Shown here piece after piece: positions 10,331 to 20,500 of a stretch of DNA of 64,000 nt. The stretch covers positions 1,116,001 to 1,180,000 of the forward strand of contig NZ_CP015594.1 in NCBI RefSeq assembly GCF_001647675.1, read 5' to 3'. The stretch is from Acinetobacter sp. NCu2D-2 (GTDB taxonomy: Bacteria; Pseudomonadota; Gammaproteobacteria; Pseudomonadales; Moraxellaceae). Made by a program: the position numbers and the translations under genes. The notes below the pieces were generated by a model, which worked only from the letters and a program-made list of their open reading frames with translations, was not told where the DNA came from and ran no database searches. The stretch's first letter is position 1; the number at the start of each line of letters is the position of its first letter.

Positions 10331-10885
10331 ATGATTAACGATCTTAAAAAAGATGCAGAAGACCGTATGAATAAATCTCTAGATTCTCTAGAGCATGGTT
10401 TTGCAAAAGTACGTACTGGTCGCGCACATCCATCTATTCTTAATGGTGTAATGGTTCCTTACTATGGTTCTGATGTTCCATTAAACCAAGTTGCGAACGT
10501 GGGTGTTGAAGATTCACGTACATTGTTAGTACAACCATTTGAACGTTCAATGGTATCTGCAATTGATAAAGCGATCCGTGAATCAGACTTGGGTCTTAAC
10601 CCAATCACTGCTGACGCGATTCGTGTTCCAATGGCAGCATTAACTGAAGAAACACGTCGTGACATGCAAAAAGTTGCACGTAACGAAGCTGAAAATGCGA
10701 AAGTTGCGATTCGTAATATTCGTCGTGATGTATTGGGTGATATCAAAGCATTGTTGAAAGAAAAAGAAATTTCTGAAGATGATGAACGCCGCGCAGCGGA
10801 TGATATCCAAAAAATCACTGACAAATTTGTTGCGGAAATCGATAAGCGTTTAGCTGCGAAAGAAGCTGAATTGATGAAGGTTTAA
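10331..10885 (+). CDS. frr: Ribosome recycling factor
   Basis: Frr splits post-termination ribosomes together with EF-G. The length of 184 residues and the [10 protein letters not shown] segment near residues 26-35 match the family, as does the two-domain (three-helix bundle plus small beta) pattern. It has a good site (AAGGAAG) before ATG. uppS follows after only 7 bases, so the two are likely cotranscribed. Confidence 0.97.
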   Translation: MINDLKKDAEDRMNKSLDSLEHGFAKVRTGRAHPSILNGVMVPYYGSDVPLNQVANVGVEDSRTLLVQPFERSMVSAIDKAIRESDLGLNPITADAIRVPMAALTEETRRDMQKVARNEAENAKVAIRNIRRDVLGDIKALLKEKEISEDDERRAADDIQKITDKFVAEIDKRLAAKEAELMKV

Positions 10886-10892
10886 TTCATCA

Positions 10893-11645
10893 ATGACTGT
10901 AACTGAAGAAAGTTCAAGTCTTCCAAAACATGTTGCCATCATCATGGATGGCAACAACCGTTTTGCAAAAAAAAAGCAGATGCAAAAAGGTGATGGACAC
11001 CGTTCAGGTAAAAATGTCCTCGATCCAATTGTAGAACACTGTAGAAAAAGAAATATCCAAGCTTTAACTGTTTTTGCATTTTCAAGTGAAAACTGGAATC
11101 GTCCACAGTTTGAAGTTGCTTTGCTCATGAAATTGCTCGAAGACACAATTCATGAACAATTGCCCCGCATGGAAAAGTTCAACATCGCATTGCGTTTCAT
11201 CGGAGATCGCTCGCGATTATCCCCGAAATTGCAAGATTTAATGTTGTATGCTGAACAAAGGACTGCTAATTTTAATAGCATGACCCTCACCATTGCTGTG
11301 AGCTATGGTGGTATGTGGGACATGGCACACGCTGCAAAGCAAATTGCCGCGGATGTTTTAAAAAATAAATTAGATCTTGATGCGATTAATACTGACGTTT
11401 TTGGTCAATATGTAAGCCTCGGTGATTTACCTGCTGTAGATTTGATGATTCGTACGGGTGGAGATTTCCGTCTTTCGAATTTCTTATTATGGCAAGCTGC
11501 GTATGCAGAACTGTATTTTACCGATACCTTATGGCCAGAGTTTACCGTAGAAGAACTTGATGATGCCTTTGCTGTATTTAGTGGCAGAGAACGTCGCTTC
11601 GGTAAAACGACAGAGCAAATCCAACAAGAGAAACTTGAGAATTAA
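10893..11645 (+). CDS. uppS: Undecaprenyl diphosphate synthase UppS (IspU)
   Basis: UppS adds eight isopentenyl units in cis to farnesyl diphosphate to make the C55 lipid carrier for peptidoglycan and O-antigen. The 250-residue protein carries the catalytic IIMDGNNRFAK segment (Asp in motif I), the SSENWNRP motif, and the C-terminal LMIRTGGDFRLSNFLLWQ signature followed by WPEF. One oddity is Phe after NNR, where Trp is usual in the family. It overlaps no neighbour but is only a few bases from frr and cdsA. Confidence 0.96.
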   Translation: MTVTEESSSLPKHVAIIMDGNNRFAKKKQMQKGDGHRSGKNVLDPIVEHCRKRNIQALTVFAFSSENWNRPQFEVALLMKLLEDTIHEQLPRMEKFNIALRFIGDRSRLSPKLQDLMLYAEQRTANFNSMTLTIAVSYGGMWDMAHAAKQIAADVLKNKLDLDAINTDVFGQYVSLGDLPAVDLMIRTGGDFRLSNFLLWQAAYAELYFTDTLWPEFTVEELDDAFAVFSGRERRFGKTTEQIQQEKLEN

Positions 11646-11648
11646 TTC

Positions 11649-12473
11649 ATGTTAGAGCGGATTATTACCGCATTGGTATTGGTGGCAGTTGTACTGAGTT
11701 GCATGTTTGCCACGCAATCTCATTATCCAATGTTTATTTTAATGGTGGTTGCAGCAGGGGTTGCAGGTTATGAGTGGTTTAAACTTATGCCTCGCAAAAT
11801 CAAAAAAGTATTTAAGCCAGCTGCTTGGGCATATGGTGCTTTAACTGCGACGCTTTCGGCATTGGCTTTGTACTACAGTGATGTTGCCTTGCTGTTATGG
11901 TCCGCATCTATTCTAACTTGGATCTTAAGTGTTTATTGGGTGAAGTCATATCCGGATTATGACGGATGGTACAATGTCACATTAAACATTATTGGCATTG
12001 TACTGATTTCAGCCGCAGTGACTGCTATTTATTCGGTTTGGGAAAGTTCACCTTGGTGGCTCATGTACCTATTTTTATTGGTATGGGGTGCAGACAGTGG
12101 TGCATACTTTGTGGGTCGAAAATTTGGTCGTAAAAAACTTGCGCCGAGCGTAAGTCCAAATAAGTCTGTAGAAGGCTTATATGGCGGTATTGTTACTTCG
12201 ATGTTGATTGTCATTACAGTTGAATTACTTTATCTCAACATGACAATCGCTGAACATATTCTATTCTTAATTCTCTCAGTATTGACTGTATTTAGTTCAG
12301 TTTTAGGCGATTTGTTTGAGTCTATGATTAAACGACGTGCAGGCATAAAAGATTCAGGCCGCATCTTGCCAGGTCATGGTGGTGTGCTGGATCGTATCGA
12401 TTCTTTACTTGCAGCTGCCCCTATTTTTGCAGCGGGTATGTATGCATTGAAACTTATTGGCGTAGATTTATAA
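11649..12473 (+). CDS. cdsA: Phosphatidate cytidylyltransferase CdsA
   Basis: CdsA is an inner membrane enzyme making CDP-diacylglycerol from phosphatidic acid and CTP, the branch point for all phospholipids. The 274-residue protein has about eight hydrophobic segments and the complete C-terminal family signature: DLFESMIKR, KDSG, and PGHGGVLDRID. It starts 4 bases after uppS and its stop abuts the dxr ATG. Confidence 0.96.
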   Translation: MLERIITALVLVAVVLSCMFATQSHYPMFILMVVAAGVAGYEWFKLMPRKIKKVFKPAAWAYGALTATLSALALYYSDVALLLWSASILTWILSVYWVKSYPDYDGWYNVTLNIIGIVLISAAVTAIYSVWESSPWWLMYLFLLVWGADSGAYFVGRKFGRKKLAPSVSPNKSVEGLYGGIVTSMLIVITVELLYLNMTIAEHILFLILSVLTVFSSVLGDLFESMIKRRAGIKDSGRILPGHGGVLDRIDSLLAAAPIFAAGMYALKLIGVDL

Positions 12474-13670
12474 ATGTCACAAGCTGTTTGTATATTAGGT
12501 GCTACAGGCTCAATTGGTCAAAGTACGTTAAAAATCCTGGAGCAACATCCTGAAACGTATACAGTGTTCGCTGTGACAGCGCAAAGTCGAATTCAAGAGC
12601 TTGCTCAAATTTGCCAAAAATACCAGCCTAAAGTTGCTGTTGTGCCGTCATCGAAAGTAGATGAATTGTCACAATTGCTATCAAAACTTGGTATTTCTGG
12701 TGTGGAAATTCTGTCAGATGAAGCAGGTTTAATTGCTGTCGCAGAACATCAAGATGTTGATGTTGTTATGGCAGCAATTGTCGGTGCAGCAGGCTTATTG
12801 CCAACGCTTGCCGCAGTTAAAGCAGGTAAGCGAGTTCTATTAGCCAATAAAGAAGCACTCGTGATGTCCGGTGACATCATGATGCAAGCGGCTCGAGATC
12901 ATGGCGCATTATTGCTTCCTGTCGACTCTGAGCATAATGCGATTTTCCAATGCTTACCACAAAATTACTTTGATGCAGAACGCCATGGCAAGCCAAAATT
13001 AGGTGTGTCTCAGATTTTACTGACTGCTTCAGGTGGACCATTTTTAAATCATAGTTTGGAACAATTACAGTCTGTTACACCAGCACAAGCATGTAAGCAT
13101 CCAAATTGGTCGATGGGGCAAAAAATCTCAGTTGACTCAGCTACTTTAATGAATAAAGGCTTGGAGTTAATTGAAGCCTGTCATTTGTTTGCTGTAGAAG
13201 AACAATATGTGACCGTGGTTGTCCATCCTGAAAGTATTATCCATTCAATGGTGCAATATGTAGATGGTTCTACTTTGGCACAAATGGGTAATCCTGATAT
13301 GTGTACCCCAATTGCACATGCATTGGCATGGCCGAAACGGATTCAAACCCATGTGCCACCGCTCAATTTATTTGAAATTGCACAGTTGAATTTCCAGGCA
13401 CCTGATGTTGAGCATTTCCCTGCATTAAAACTTGCCCGCCAAGCGATGAAAAGTGGTGGTATTGCGCCGACAATTCTAAATGCTGCCAATGAAATTGCAG
13501 TGGCTGCATTTTTACAGCAAAAAATTGGGTTTACCCAAATTTCACAAGTGGCAGAACATGCCTTAAATTCTGTAGCCAATCAAGCTGCAGATAGTTTGCA
13601 AACCATTGTGGAAGCAGATCAGAAGGTACGTGTACTCGCGCAACAGTATGTAGTGAATATAGGAAGTTAA
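12474..13670 (+). CDS. dxr: 1-deoxy-D-xylulose 5-phosphate reductoisomerase (IspC)
   Basis: Dxr converts DXP to methylerythritol 4-phosphate with NADPH, the committed step of MEP isoprenoid synthesis. The 398-residue protein shows the NADPH-binding GATGSIGQSTL at residues 9-19, LLANKEALV, the metal-site DSEHNAIFQCL, and NMSIDSATLMNKG-like ISVDSATLMNKG. The ATG directly follows the cdsA stop (no gap), pointing to coupled translation. Confidence 0.97.
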   Translation: MSQAVCILGATGSIGQSTLKILEQHPETYTVFAVTAQSRIQELAQICQKYQPKVAVVPSSKVDELSQLLSKLGISGVEILSDEAGLIAVAEHQDVDVVMAAIVGAAGLLPTLAAVKAGKRVLLANKEALVMSGDIMMQAARDHGALLLPVDSEHNAIFQCLPQNYFDAERHGKPKLGVSQILLTASGGPFLNHSLEQLQSVTPAQACKHPNWSMGQKISVDSATLMNKGLELIEACHLFAVEEQYVTVVVHPESIIHSMVQYVDGSTLAQMGNPDMCTPIAHALAWPKRIQTHVPPLNLFEIAQLNFQAPDVEHFPALKLARQAMKSGGIAPTILNAANEIAVAAFLQQKIGFTQISQVAEHALNSVANQAADSLQTIVEADQKVRVLAQQYVVNIGS

Positions 13671-13673
13671 AGC

Positions 13674-15029
13674 ATGAATGCCTTATTTATGATTGCCGCG
13701 GCGATTCTTTTACTCGGGCCACTCATTGCCATTCACGAGTTTGGACATTATATCGTGGCACGTAAACTAGGCGTTAAAGTGCTGGTCTATTCGATTGGTT
13801 TTGGTCCAACTTTACTCAAATGGACCTCGAAAAAATCGGGCATTCAATACCAACTTTCGGCATTACCTCTTGGTGGTTACGTCAAAATGCTGGATGAACG
13901 CGAGGGTGATGTTGCTGAAGAAGATTTACCTAAAGCCTTTAACCGTCAGCATCCATGGAAACGTATCGCGATTGTTGCCGCAGGGCCATTGATTAATTTG
14001 TTGCTTGCTGTCGTATTGTTTTGGGTACTATTTTTACCTGCTCAAGAGCAGCTTAATACGCGTATTGGTAAAGTATTACCGAACACACCTGCAGCAACGG
14101 TACAAATGCAGCAGGGCGATAAAATTGTTGCTGTTGATGGTACTCAAGTTCAGAACTGGGAAAAACTCAACTATGCATTGGTCGATCGTGTAGGCGAAAC
14201 AGGGCAAATTGCAGTACAAGCTGAACGTCAAGGGCAAATTCAAAACTTTAATCTGCCGATTCAAAATTTTTTAAAAGACCAATCACAATCACCCCTTGAA
14301 GCATTAGGTTTCTTACCATATCGCCCAGAAATCCCGGCAGTTGTGTCTAAACTAAGTGAAGATGGCGCGGCTATACGTCAAGGTATGAAAGTCGGTGACC
14401 GCATTATTGCTATTGATGGTGTGAAAATGAATGACTGGTTTGATGTTGTGCAAGTCGTTCAAAAATCACCTGAGAAATTATTGAAGATTGATGTACTTCG
14501 TGGTCAGCAACAAATTCAGCTTCAAGTGATGCCGCAAGCAAAACGTGACAATATGGGTAAGGTCACTGGTATGCTCGGTGTGCAGAGTGACCCAGGTAAA
14601 ATCACAATTCCTGAAGAATATACACAAACAATTCAATACACGCCGTTACAAGCAGTCGATATGGCATTTGATAAAACTGCACAGTTATCTTCGATGATTT
14701 TCAATTCAATCATTAAGATGGTGCGTGGTTTAATCGGTTTAGATAACTTATCTGGACCTATCACAATTGCCAAAGTCGCGGGACAAAGTGCTGAAATGGG
14801 ATGGGAAACTTTTATTTCCTTTATGGCCTTAATGAGTGTAAGTTTAGGAATATTAAATTTATTACCAATCCCAATGCTTGATGGCGGACATTTAGTTTAC
14901 TATTTTATTGAATTAATTCGTGGTAAACCTGTATCTGAACACATACAATTAGTTGGACTAAAAATTGGTATGGTACTGCTCGGTAGTATGATGCTCCTGG
15001 CATTATTTAATGATTTTATGCGTTTATAG
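13674..15029 (+). CDS. rseP: Site-2 protease RseP
   Basis: RseP is the inner membrane zinc metalloprotease that makes the second cut in anti-sigma factors during envelope stress and removes remnant signal peptides. In 451 residues it shows the zinc motif HEFGH at about residues 21-25 in the first membrane helix, two periplasmic PDZ domains in the middle (about 120-300), and the third zinc ligand in the MLDGGHL motif near the C-terminus. It lies 3 bases after dxr and just before bamA. Confidence 0.97.
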   Translation: MNALFMIAAAILLLGPLIAIHEFGHYIVARKLGVKVLVYSIGFGPTLLKWTSKKSGIQYQLSALPLGGYVKMLDEREGDVAEEDLPKAFNRQHPWKRIAIVAAGPLINLLLAVVLFWVLFLPAQEQLNTRIGKVLPNTPAATVQMQQGDKIVAVDGTQVQNWEKLNYALVDRVGETGQIAVQAERQGQIQNFNLPIQNFLKDQSQSPLEALGFLPYRPEIPAVVSKLSEDGAAIRQGMKVGDRIIAIDGVKMNDWFDVVQVVQKSPEKLLKIDVLRGQQQIQLQVMPQAKRDNMGKVTGMLGVQSDPGKITIPEEYTQTIQYTPLQAVDMAFDKTAQLSSMIFNSIIKMVRGLIGLDNLSGPITIAKVAGQSAEMGWETFISFMALMSVSLGILNLLPIPMLDGGHLVYYFIELIRGKPVSEHIQLVGLKIGMVLLGSMMLLALFNDFMRL

Positions 15030-15069
15030 TTAACGTAGATGGAATAAATTAACAGCGGAAAAGACTGGC

Positions 15070-17526
15070 ATGCAGCACAAACATTTATTTACGCCATTGG
15101 CTCTTATTAGTGCAATGGCAGTAGCACAACAAGTATATGCAGCAGATGAATTTACAGTACAAGATATAAAATTTGATGGACTTGTTCGTTTAACACCTGA
15201 AAATGTCTACGGTCTTGTACCGATTAGCAGTGGTGATCGTGTTAATGATCCTGTCATTGCAGCTGCAATTCGTAGTTTGTATGCTTCTGGTCTTTTTGAT
15301 GACATTAAAACTGTTCAATCTGGCAATGACTTAATCTTTAAAGTGGTTGAACGTCCTGTCATTTCAAAAATTGAATTGAAAGGCAATAAACTGATTCCAA
15401 AAGAAGCTTTGGAAGATGGTTTGAAGAAAATGGGACTTGCTGAAGGCGAAGTTCTTAAAAAATCAGCATTGCAAACAGTCGAAACGGAGCTTGAACAGCA
15501 ATACATGCAGCAAGGTCGTTACGATGCTGACATCACAGTAAAAACCATTGCTAAACCAAATAACCGTGTTGAACTTGTCATTGACTTTGTAGAAGGTAAA
15601 TCGGCAAAAGTATTCGATATCAATATTATTGGTAATACAGTTTTTAAAGAATCGGATATCAAGCAAGCCTTCACGATTAAAGAAACATCTTGGAATTCGG
15701 TGATTTCACGTAATGACCGCTATGCACGTGAAAAAATGGCGGCAAGTCTTGAATCACTACGTTCAATGTATCTGAACAAAGGTTATATCAACTTTAATAT
15801 CACCAATTCGAGCCTGAACTTAAGTGAAGACAAAAAGAATGTCTTTATTGAAGTCGCAGTGGATGAAGGCGAACAATTTAAATTTGGTGAGACTAAATAC
15901 TTAGGTGATGCGCTTTATACCCCTGAAGAATTAAAAGTTCTGCAAATTTATAAAAATGGCGATGTTTACTCTCAAGAAAAAGTAAATGCCGTTAAACAAT
16001 TATTGCTTCGTAAATACGGTAATGCCGGTTATTACTTTGCTGAAGTCAACATTGTTCCAGAAATTGATAAACAAACTAAACTGGTTAACCTGAATTACTA
16101 TATCAATCCAGCTCAACAAGTGACGGTTCGTCGTATTAACTTTACAGGTAACACTAAAACTGCCGATGAAGTTTTACGCCGTGAAATGCGTCAAATGGAA
16201 AGTGCTTTAGCAAGTAACGAAAAAATTGATTTATCGAAAGTACGTTTAGAGCGCACAGGTTTCTTTAAATCTGTGGATATTAAGCCTGCGCGTATTCCAG
16301 GTGCACCTGACCAAATTGATCTAAATGTTGCGGTTGAAGAACAGCATTCGGGTACCAGTACTCTAGCTGTTGGTTTCTCTCAAAGTGGTGGTGTAACTTT
16401 CCAAGCGGGTTTAAGTCAGACTAACTTCTTGGGTACAGGTAATAGTGTATCGATTGATTTATCGCGTTCTGAAACACAAGATTACTATAACTTAAGTGTA
16501 ACCGATCCATACTTTACCATTGATGGTGTGCGTCGCGGCTATAACTTGTATTACCGTAAAACCAAGCTTGATGATGATTACAGTGTAAATAATTATGTGA
16601 CTGATAGTTTTGGTGGTGGTATTAACTTTGGTTATCCAATTGACGAAAATCAAAGTGTAAGTTTCGGTCTTAATATCGATAATACTGAGGTAACTACAGG
16701 TAGAAACGTATCTACTTATATTCGTGATTATCTACTAGCTAATGGTGGCAAAGAAACGGGTCGAGTTAGTTCAGTTTGTATAGAGCAAAATCCTGAGGGT
16801 GGTTGTAATACAACACAGACTTATTTTGACGAATTTAAAGGTGATTTTCTAACTTATAATTTAAACTTGGGATGGTCTTATAACACTTTGAACCGTCCTA
16901 TGTTCCCGACTTCGGGTATGTCACATCGTGTGAATGCTGAAATTGCTTTACCAGGCAGTGATGTTGAATATCAAAAAATCACCTACGATGCCCAAGCATA
17001 CTACCCATTGGGTAAAGATTTTGTAGTACGCGGTTATGGTAAGTTAGGTTATGGTAATGATTTACCATTCTATAAAAACTTCTATGCAGGTGGTTTTGGT
17101 TCGGTTCGTGGTTTCGACAACAGTACGCTTGGACCCAAATATGACAGTATTTATGCTGAAGCCCACGGTTTGAAGGATTATGACTTAGAGGAAGTTGGTG
17201 GTAATACCCTTGTGCAATTTGGTACAGAATTAGTTTTACCTGTGCCATTTAAAGGTGATTGGGCTCGTCAAGTGCGTCCAGTATTATTTGCTGAAGGCGC
17301 TCAAGTATTTGATACACAATGTGATGTCCAATACTCGGCGGATGCTCGCCAATACTGTAAAGATAATAATGGTTTTGATCTCGGTAATATGCGCTATAGC
17401 GTCGGTGCTGGCTTTACCTGGATTACCATGATTGGGCCATTATCACTCAGCTATGCTTATCCGTTGAATGATAAACCGGGCGATGAAACGAAAAATATCC
17501 AATTTGAAATCGGTCGTACTTTCTAA
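15070..17526 (+). CDS. bamA: Outer membrane protein assembly factor BamA
   Basis: BamA is the essential core of the beta-barrel assembly machine in the outer membrane. The 818-residue precursor has a signal peptide ending in VYA before ADEFTV, five POTRA repeats (about 25-420), and a 16-strand barrel with the VRGF motif (GSVRGFD) in loop 6. It ends in Phe (IGRTF), as outer membrane proteins should. Position between rseP and skp is the normal order. Confidence 0.98.
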   Translation: MQHKHLFTPLALISAMAVAQQVYAADEFTVQDIKFDGLVRLTPENVYGLVPISSGDRVNDPVIAAAIRSLYASGLFDDIKTVQSGNDLIFKVVERPVISKIELKGNKLIPKEALEDGLKKMGLAEGEVLKKSALQTVETELEQQYMQQGRYDADITVKTIAKPNNRVELVIDFVEGKSAKVFDINIIGNTVFKESDIKQAFTIKETSWNSVISRNDRYAREKMAASLESLRSMYLNKGYINFNITNSSLNLSEDKKNVFIEVAVDEGEQFKFGETKYLGDALYTPEELKVLQIYKNGDVYSQEKVNAVKQLLLRKYGNAGYYFAEVNIVPEIDKQTKLVNLNYYINPAQQVTVRRINFTGNTKTADEVLRREMRQMESALASNEKIDLSKVRLERTGFFKSVDIKPARIPGAPDQIDLNVAVEEQHSGTSTLAVGFSQSGGVTFQAGLSQTNFLGTGNSVSIDLSRSETQDYYNLSVTDPYFTIDGVRRGYNLYYRKTKLDDDYSVNNYVTDSFGGGINFGYPIDENQSVSFGLNIDNTEVTTGRNVSTYIRDYLLANGGKETGRVSSVCIEQNPEGGCNTTQTYFDEFKGDFLTYNLNLGWSYNTLNRPMFPTSGMSHRVNAEIALPGSDVEYQKITYDAQAYYPLGKDFVVRGYGKLGYGNDLPFYKNFYAGGFGSVRGFDNSTLGPKYDSIYAEAHGLKDYDLEEVGGNTLVQFGTELVLPVPFKGDWARQVRPVLFAEGAQVFDTQCDVQYSADARQYCKDNNGFDLGNMRYSVGAGFTWITMIGPLSLSYAYPLNDKPGDETKNIQFEIGRTF

Positions 17527-17598
17527 GTTCAACCTTACTTAACTCAATAAACTCTGGTTTGTGTATTGCAGCCAGAGTTTCTTTTTAAAGAGAGAAAA

Positions 17599-18096
17599 AT
17601 GAAAAAATTATTCATTGCTATGGGTATGATTGCGGCATCTGCAACATCTTTTGTAAATGCAGCGGGTGTAGGGGTGATTGATCTTGAGCGTGTCGTTGAA
17701 AACAGCACATATCTAAAACAACAAAATACCAGCTTTCAGCAAAAGTATCAGCCACAGACCAATCGCATTGATGCTTTAACAAAAGAATTAGATGCGCTTC
17801 AGAAACGTGCTCAAAGCAACACTAAGTTCACGGATGCTGAAAAGCAAAAAATGAGCAAAGATTATCAAGCCAAAGTTCAAGAATTGACACAGTTACAGCA
17901 AACTGTTCAATCCAGTGTGCAAAGTTCGATTCAACAAGTGCGTAGCATTTTTGATGCACGTGTAAAGAAAATTGCAGAAGAATTGCGTACTGAAAACAAA
18001 CTAGATGTGGTTTTGAATAAAAATTCTGCACTTGCCTATGACGCTCGCTATGATTTAACTGATAAAATGATTCAAAAGGTTAACGCAATCAAGTAA
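17599..18096 (+). CDS. skp: Periplasmic chaperone Skp (OmpH)
   Basis: Skp holds unfolded outer membrane proteins in the periplasm as a trimer. The start MKKLFIAMG at 17599 is used because it begins a typical signal peptide (cleavage after VNA) and has AAAGAGAG upstream; this gives 165 residues. The middle is a long coiled-coil rich in Gln, Lys and Ala, as expected for the tentacles. It sits between bamA and lpxD. Confidence 0.93.
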   Translation: MKKLFIAMGMIAASATSFVNAAGVGVIDLERVVENSTYLKQQNTSFQQKYQPQTNRIDALTKELDALQKRAQSNTKFTDAEKQKMSKDYQAKVQELTQLQQTVQSSVQSSIQQVRSIFDARVKKIAEELRTENKLDVVLNKNSALAYDARYDLTDKMIQKVNAIK

Positions 18097-18099
18097 TCA

Positions 18100-19170
18100 A
18101 TGAACCATCAAAAGCTTCAACTCGCTGATCTTGCTCGCCTGGTACAAGGCGAGTGTATCGGTCAGGCGGATATGCAACTTAGAGGCTTGGCGAGTCTTGA
18201 ACATGCTATATCTGAAGATTTAGCATTCGTCAATGCGGATAAATATTTAGAACAGGCTGAGCAAAGTCAGGCTGGCGCTTTAATTGTCACTGCTGAATTA
18301 AAAGAACAGCTAACAACCAAGCAAAATTTCATCGTAGTTGCTAACCCGTACCTTGCTTTTGCGATATTGACGCATGTGTTTGAGAAGAAACAAATGCAGC
18401 GGGGTATTGAAAGTACTGCTCAGATTCATCCTTCTGCCATGGTCGCAGATGATGCTTACATTGGTCACTATGTGGTGATTGGTGAAAATTGTGTGGTGGG
18501 ATCGAACACTGTTATTCAATCGCATACACAAATCGATAACCAAGTTGAAATTGGTAATGACTGCTTTATTGATGCGCATGTAACCATTACTGGTGAAGCA
18601 AAAATTGGTCATCGTGTCCGTATTCATGCCAATACAGTAATTGGTAGTGAAGGTTTTGGTTTCGCACCTTACCAAGGTAAATGGTATCGTATTGCACAAT
18701 TAGGCTCAGTTCGTATTGCGGATGATGTTCGTATCGGCTCCAACTGTAGCATCGACCGTGGTGCCTTAGACGATACAATTTTGGAACAAGGTGTCATTAT
18801 TGATAATCTTGTGCAAATCGCGCATAACGTGCATATTGGTAAAAATACGGCTATTGCTGCAAAATGTGGTATTGCAGGTAGTACGAGCATTGGCAAAAAC
18901 TGTATCTTAGCAGGTGCTTGTGGTGTCGCTGGACATCTACATATTGCTGATAACGTGACATTAACTGGAATGTCAATGGTGACAAATAACATTACTGAAG
19001 CAGGTACTTATTCTTCAGGCATGGGATTATTGCCAAACCAACAATGGAAACGCACGGTGGTTCGCTTGCGACAATTAGCAGATGTGCCATTGACCCAATT
19101 GGTGAAACGACTGGATCATATGCAGTCTCAAATAGAGTCCATTGAATCAACATTTAAGTTGCGTAAATAA
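18100..19170 (+). CDS. lpxD: UDP-3-O-(3-hydroxyacyl)glucosamine N-acyltransferase LpxD
   Basis: LpxD adds the second hydroxyacyl chain in lipid A synthesis, from acyl-ACP, in the cytoplasm. The 356-residue protein has a uridine-binding N-terminal domain and then many hexapeptide (left-handed beta-helix) repeats from about residue 105 to 310; the catalytic His should be in the QIAHNVHIG region. It begins 3 bases after skp and ends just before fabZ. Confidence 0.96.
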   Translation: MNHQKLQLADLARLVQGECIGQADMQLRGLASLEHAISEDLAFVNADKYLEQAEQSQAGALIVTAELKEQLTTKQNFIVVANPYLAFAILTHVFEKKQMQRGIESTAQIHPSAMVADDAYIGHYVVIGENCVVGSNTVIQSHTQIDNQVEIGNDCFIDAHVTITGEAKIGHRVRIHANTVIGSEGFGFAPYQGKWYRIAQLGSVRIADDVRIGSNCSIDRGALDDTILEQGVIIDNLVQIAHNVHIGKNTAIAAKCGIAGSTSIGKNCILAGACGVAGHLHIADNVTLTGMSMVTNNITEAGTYSSGMGLLPNQQWKRTVVRLRQLADVPLTQLVKRLDHMQSQIESIESTFKLRK

Positions 19171-19174
19171 TATG

Positions 19175-19660
19175 ATGACAGAGTCGAATTTGCCTACATT
19201 CACGAAACCTGAATTACCAATGAATATTCAACAAATTCGTGAATATCTCCCACATCGTTACCCATTCCTTTTGGTGGATCGTGTTGTTGATATCACTGAA
19301 AATGGAATTGTTGGCTACAAAAATGTTTCAATCAATGAAGAATTCCTACAAGGACATTTTCCTGATTACCCAATTATGCCGGGTGTTTTGATTGTTGAGG
19401 CATTGGCGCAAGTCGCAGGTATTCTTGGATTCGTCATGAATAATGAAAAACCAACTCCTGGTTCATTGTTTTTATTTGCAGGTGCTGAGAAAGTTAGATT
19501 TAAAAAACAAGTGGTTGCAGGCGACCAATTGGTACTAAAAGCTGAATTAGTGATGCAAAAACGTGGCATTTACAAATATAATTGTATCGCCACAGTTGAT
19601 GGCGTTGTCGCAACCACAGCGGAAATTATGATTTCGCACCAAAAAGTCGAGCAGGCATGA
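19175..19660 (+). CDS. fabZ: 3-hydroxyacyl-[ACP] dehydratase FabZ
   Basis: FabZ dehydrates 3-hydroxyacyl-ACP in fatty acid elongation and competes with LpxA/LpxD for the same hydroxyacyl pool, which explains its place between them. The hot-dog fold signature is visible: LPHRYPFLLVDRV with the catalytic His, and GHFPDYPIMPGVLIVEA with the catalytic Glu. ATG at 19175 (MTESNLP, 161 residues) is chosen; the adjacent ATG at 19172 is possible. The stop overlaps the lpxA start by 4 bases (ATGA). Confidence 0.96.
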   Translation: MTESNLPTFTKPELPMNIQQIREYLPHRYPFLLVDRVVDITENGIVGYKNVSINEEFLQGHFPDYPIMPGVLIVEALAQVAGILGFVMNNEKPTPGSLFLFAGAEKVRFKKQVVAGDQLVLKAELVMQKRGIYKYNCIATVDGVVATTAEIMISHQKVEQA

Positions 19661-20445
19661 GTAATAATTCCCTAATTCACCCAACTGCCATTATTGATTC
19701 ATCAGCAGTCATCGCTTCCGATGTTGAAATTGGTCCTTATTGTATTATTGGTCCACAAGTCACCATTGGTGCCGGGACTAAACTTCATTCACATGTGGTT
19801 GTGGGTGGGTATACTCGTATTGGCGAACATAACGAAATTTTCCAGTTTGCTAGTGTGGGTGAAGTCTGCCAAGATTTGAAGTATGCTGGCGAAGAAACCT
19901 GGCTTGAAATTGGTGATCATAACTCTATACGTGAACATTGTAGTTTACATCGCGGTACTGTTCAGGATCAAAGTCTAACCAAAATTGGTAGTCATAACTT
20001 ACTGATGGTGAATACGCATATTGCGCATGACTGTATGGTAGGTGATCACAATATCTTTGCCAATAACGTTGGTGTTGCTGGACACGTACATGTGGGTGAT
20101 TATGTGGTTGTGGGTGGTAACTCAGGTATTCACCAATTCTGTAAAATTGACTCATATAGCATGATTGGCGGCGCTTCGCTGATTCTGAAAGATGTTCCAG
20201 CTTATGTGATGGTGTCTGGTAACCCAGCACATGCTTTTGCGATGAACGTTGAAGGCATGCGCCGTAAAGGCTGGTCGAAGAATGTGATCAATGGGCTTCG
20301 TGAAGCGTTTAAACTGATTTATAAATCAGGTTTAACGACCAATGAAGCGATTGAGAAAATCCGTAATGAGATTTTGCCTGAAGTAGCAGAAGCAGGGCTG
20401 TTAATAGATTCTTTGGAACAGTCAAAACGCGGAATTGTGCGTTAA
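19657..20445 (+). CDS. lpxA: UDP-N-acetylglucosamine O-acyltransferase LpxA
   Basis: LpxA performs the first step of lipid A synthesis, moving a hydroxyacyl chain from ACP to UDP-GlcNAc. It is 262 residues, with hexapeptide repeats over about residues 5-185 (for example VEIGPYCIIGPQVTIG), the catalytic His in the NTHIAHDC segment near residue 126, and a C-terminal helical domain. It overlaps fabZ by 4 bases and is the last gene of the run, followed by a strong terminator. Confidence 0.97.
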   Translation: MSNNSLIHPTAIIDSSAVIASDVEIGPYCIIGPQVTIGAGTKLHSHVVVGGYTRIGEHNEIFQFASVGEVCQDLKYAGEETWLEIGDHNSIREHCSLHRGTVQDQSLTKIGSHNLLMVNTHIAHDCMVGDHNIFANNVGVAGHVHVGDYVVVGGNSGIHQFCKIDSYSMIGGASLILKDVPAYVMVSGNPAHAFAMNVEGMRRKGWSKNVINGLREAFKLIYKSGLTTNEAIEKIRNEILPEVAEAGLLIDSLEQSKRGIVR

Positions 20446-20457
20446 GACTGATTCATT

Positions 20458-20487
20458 AAAAAAGACACCTTAGGGTGTCTTTTTTTT
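20458..20487. terminator. Bidirectional terminator between lpxA and cpoB
   Basis: GACACC and GGTGTC pair around TTAG, with A and T runs on both flanks, so it can end transcription from both convergent genes. Confidence 0.9.
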
Positions 20488-20500
20488 GTGCTTTATATGC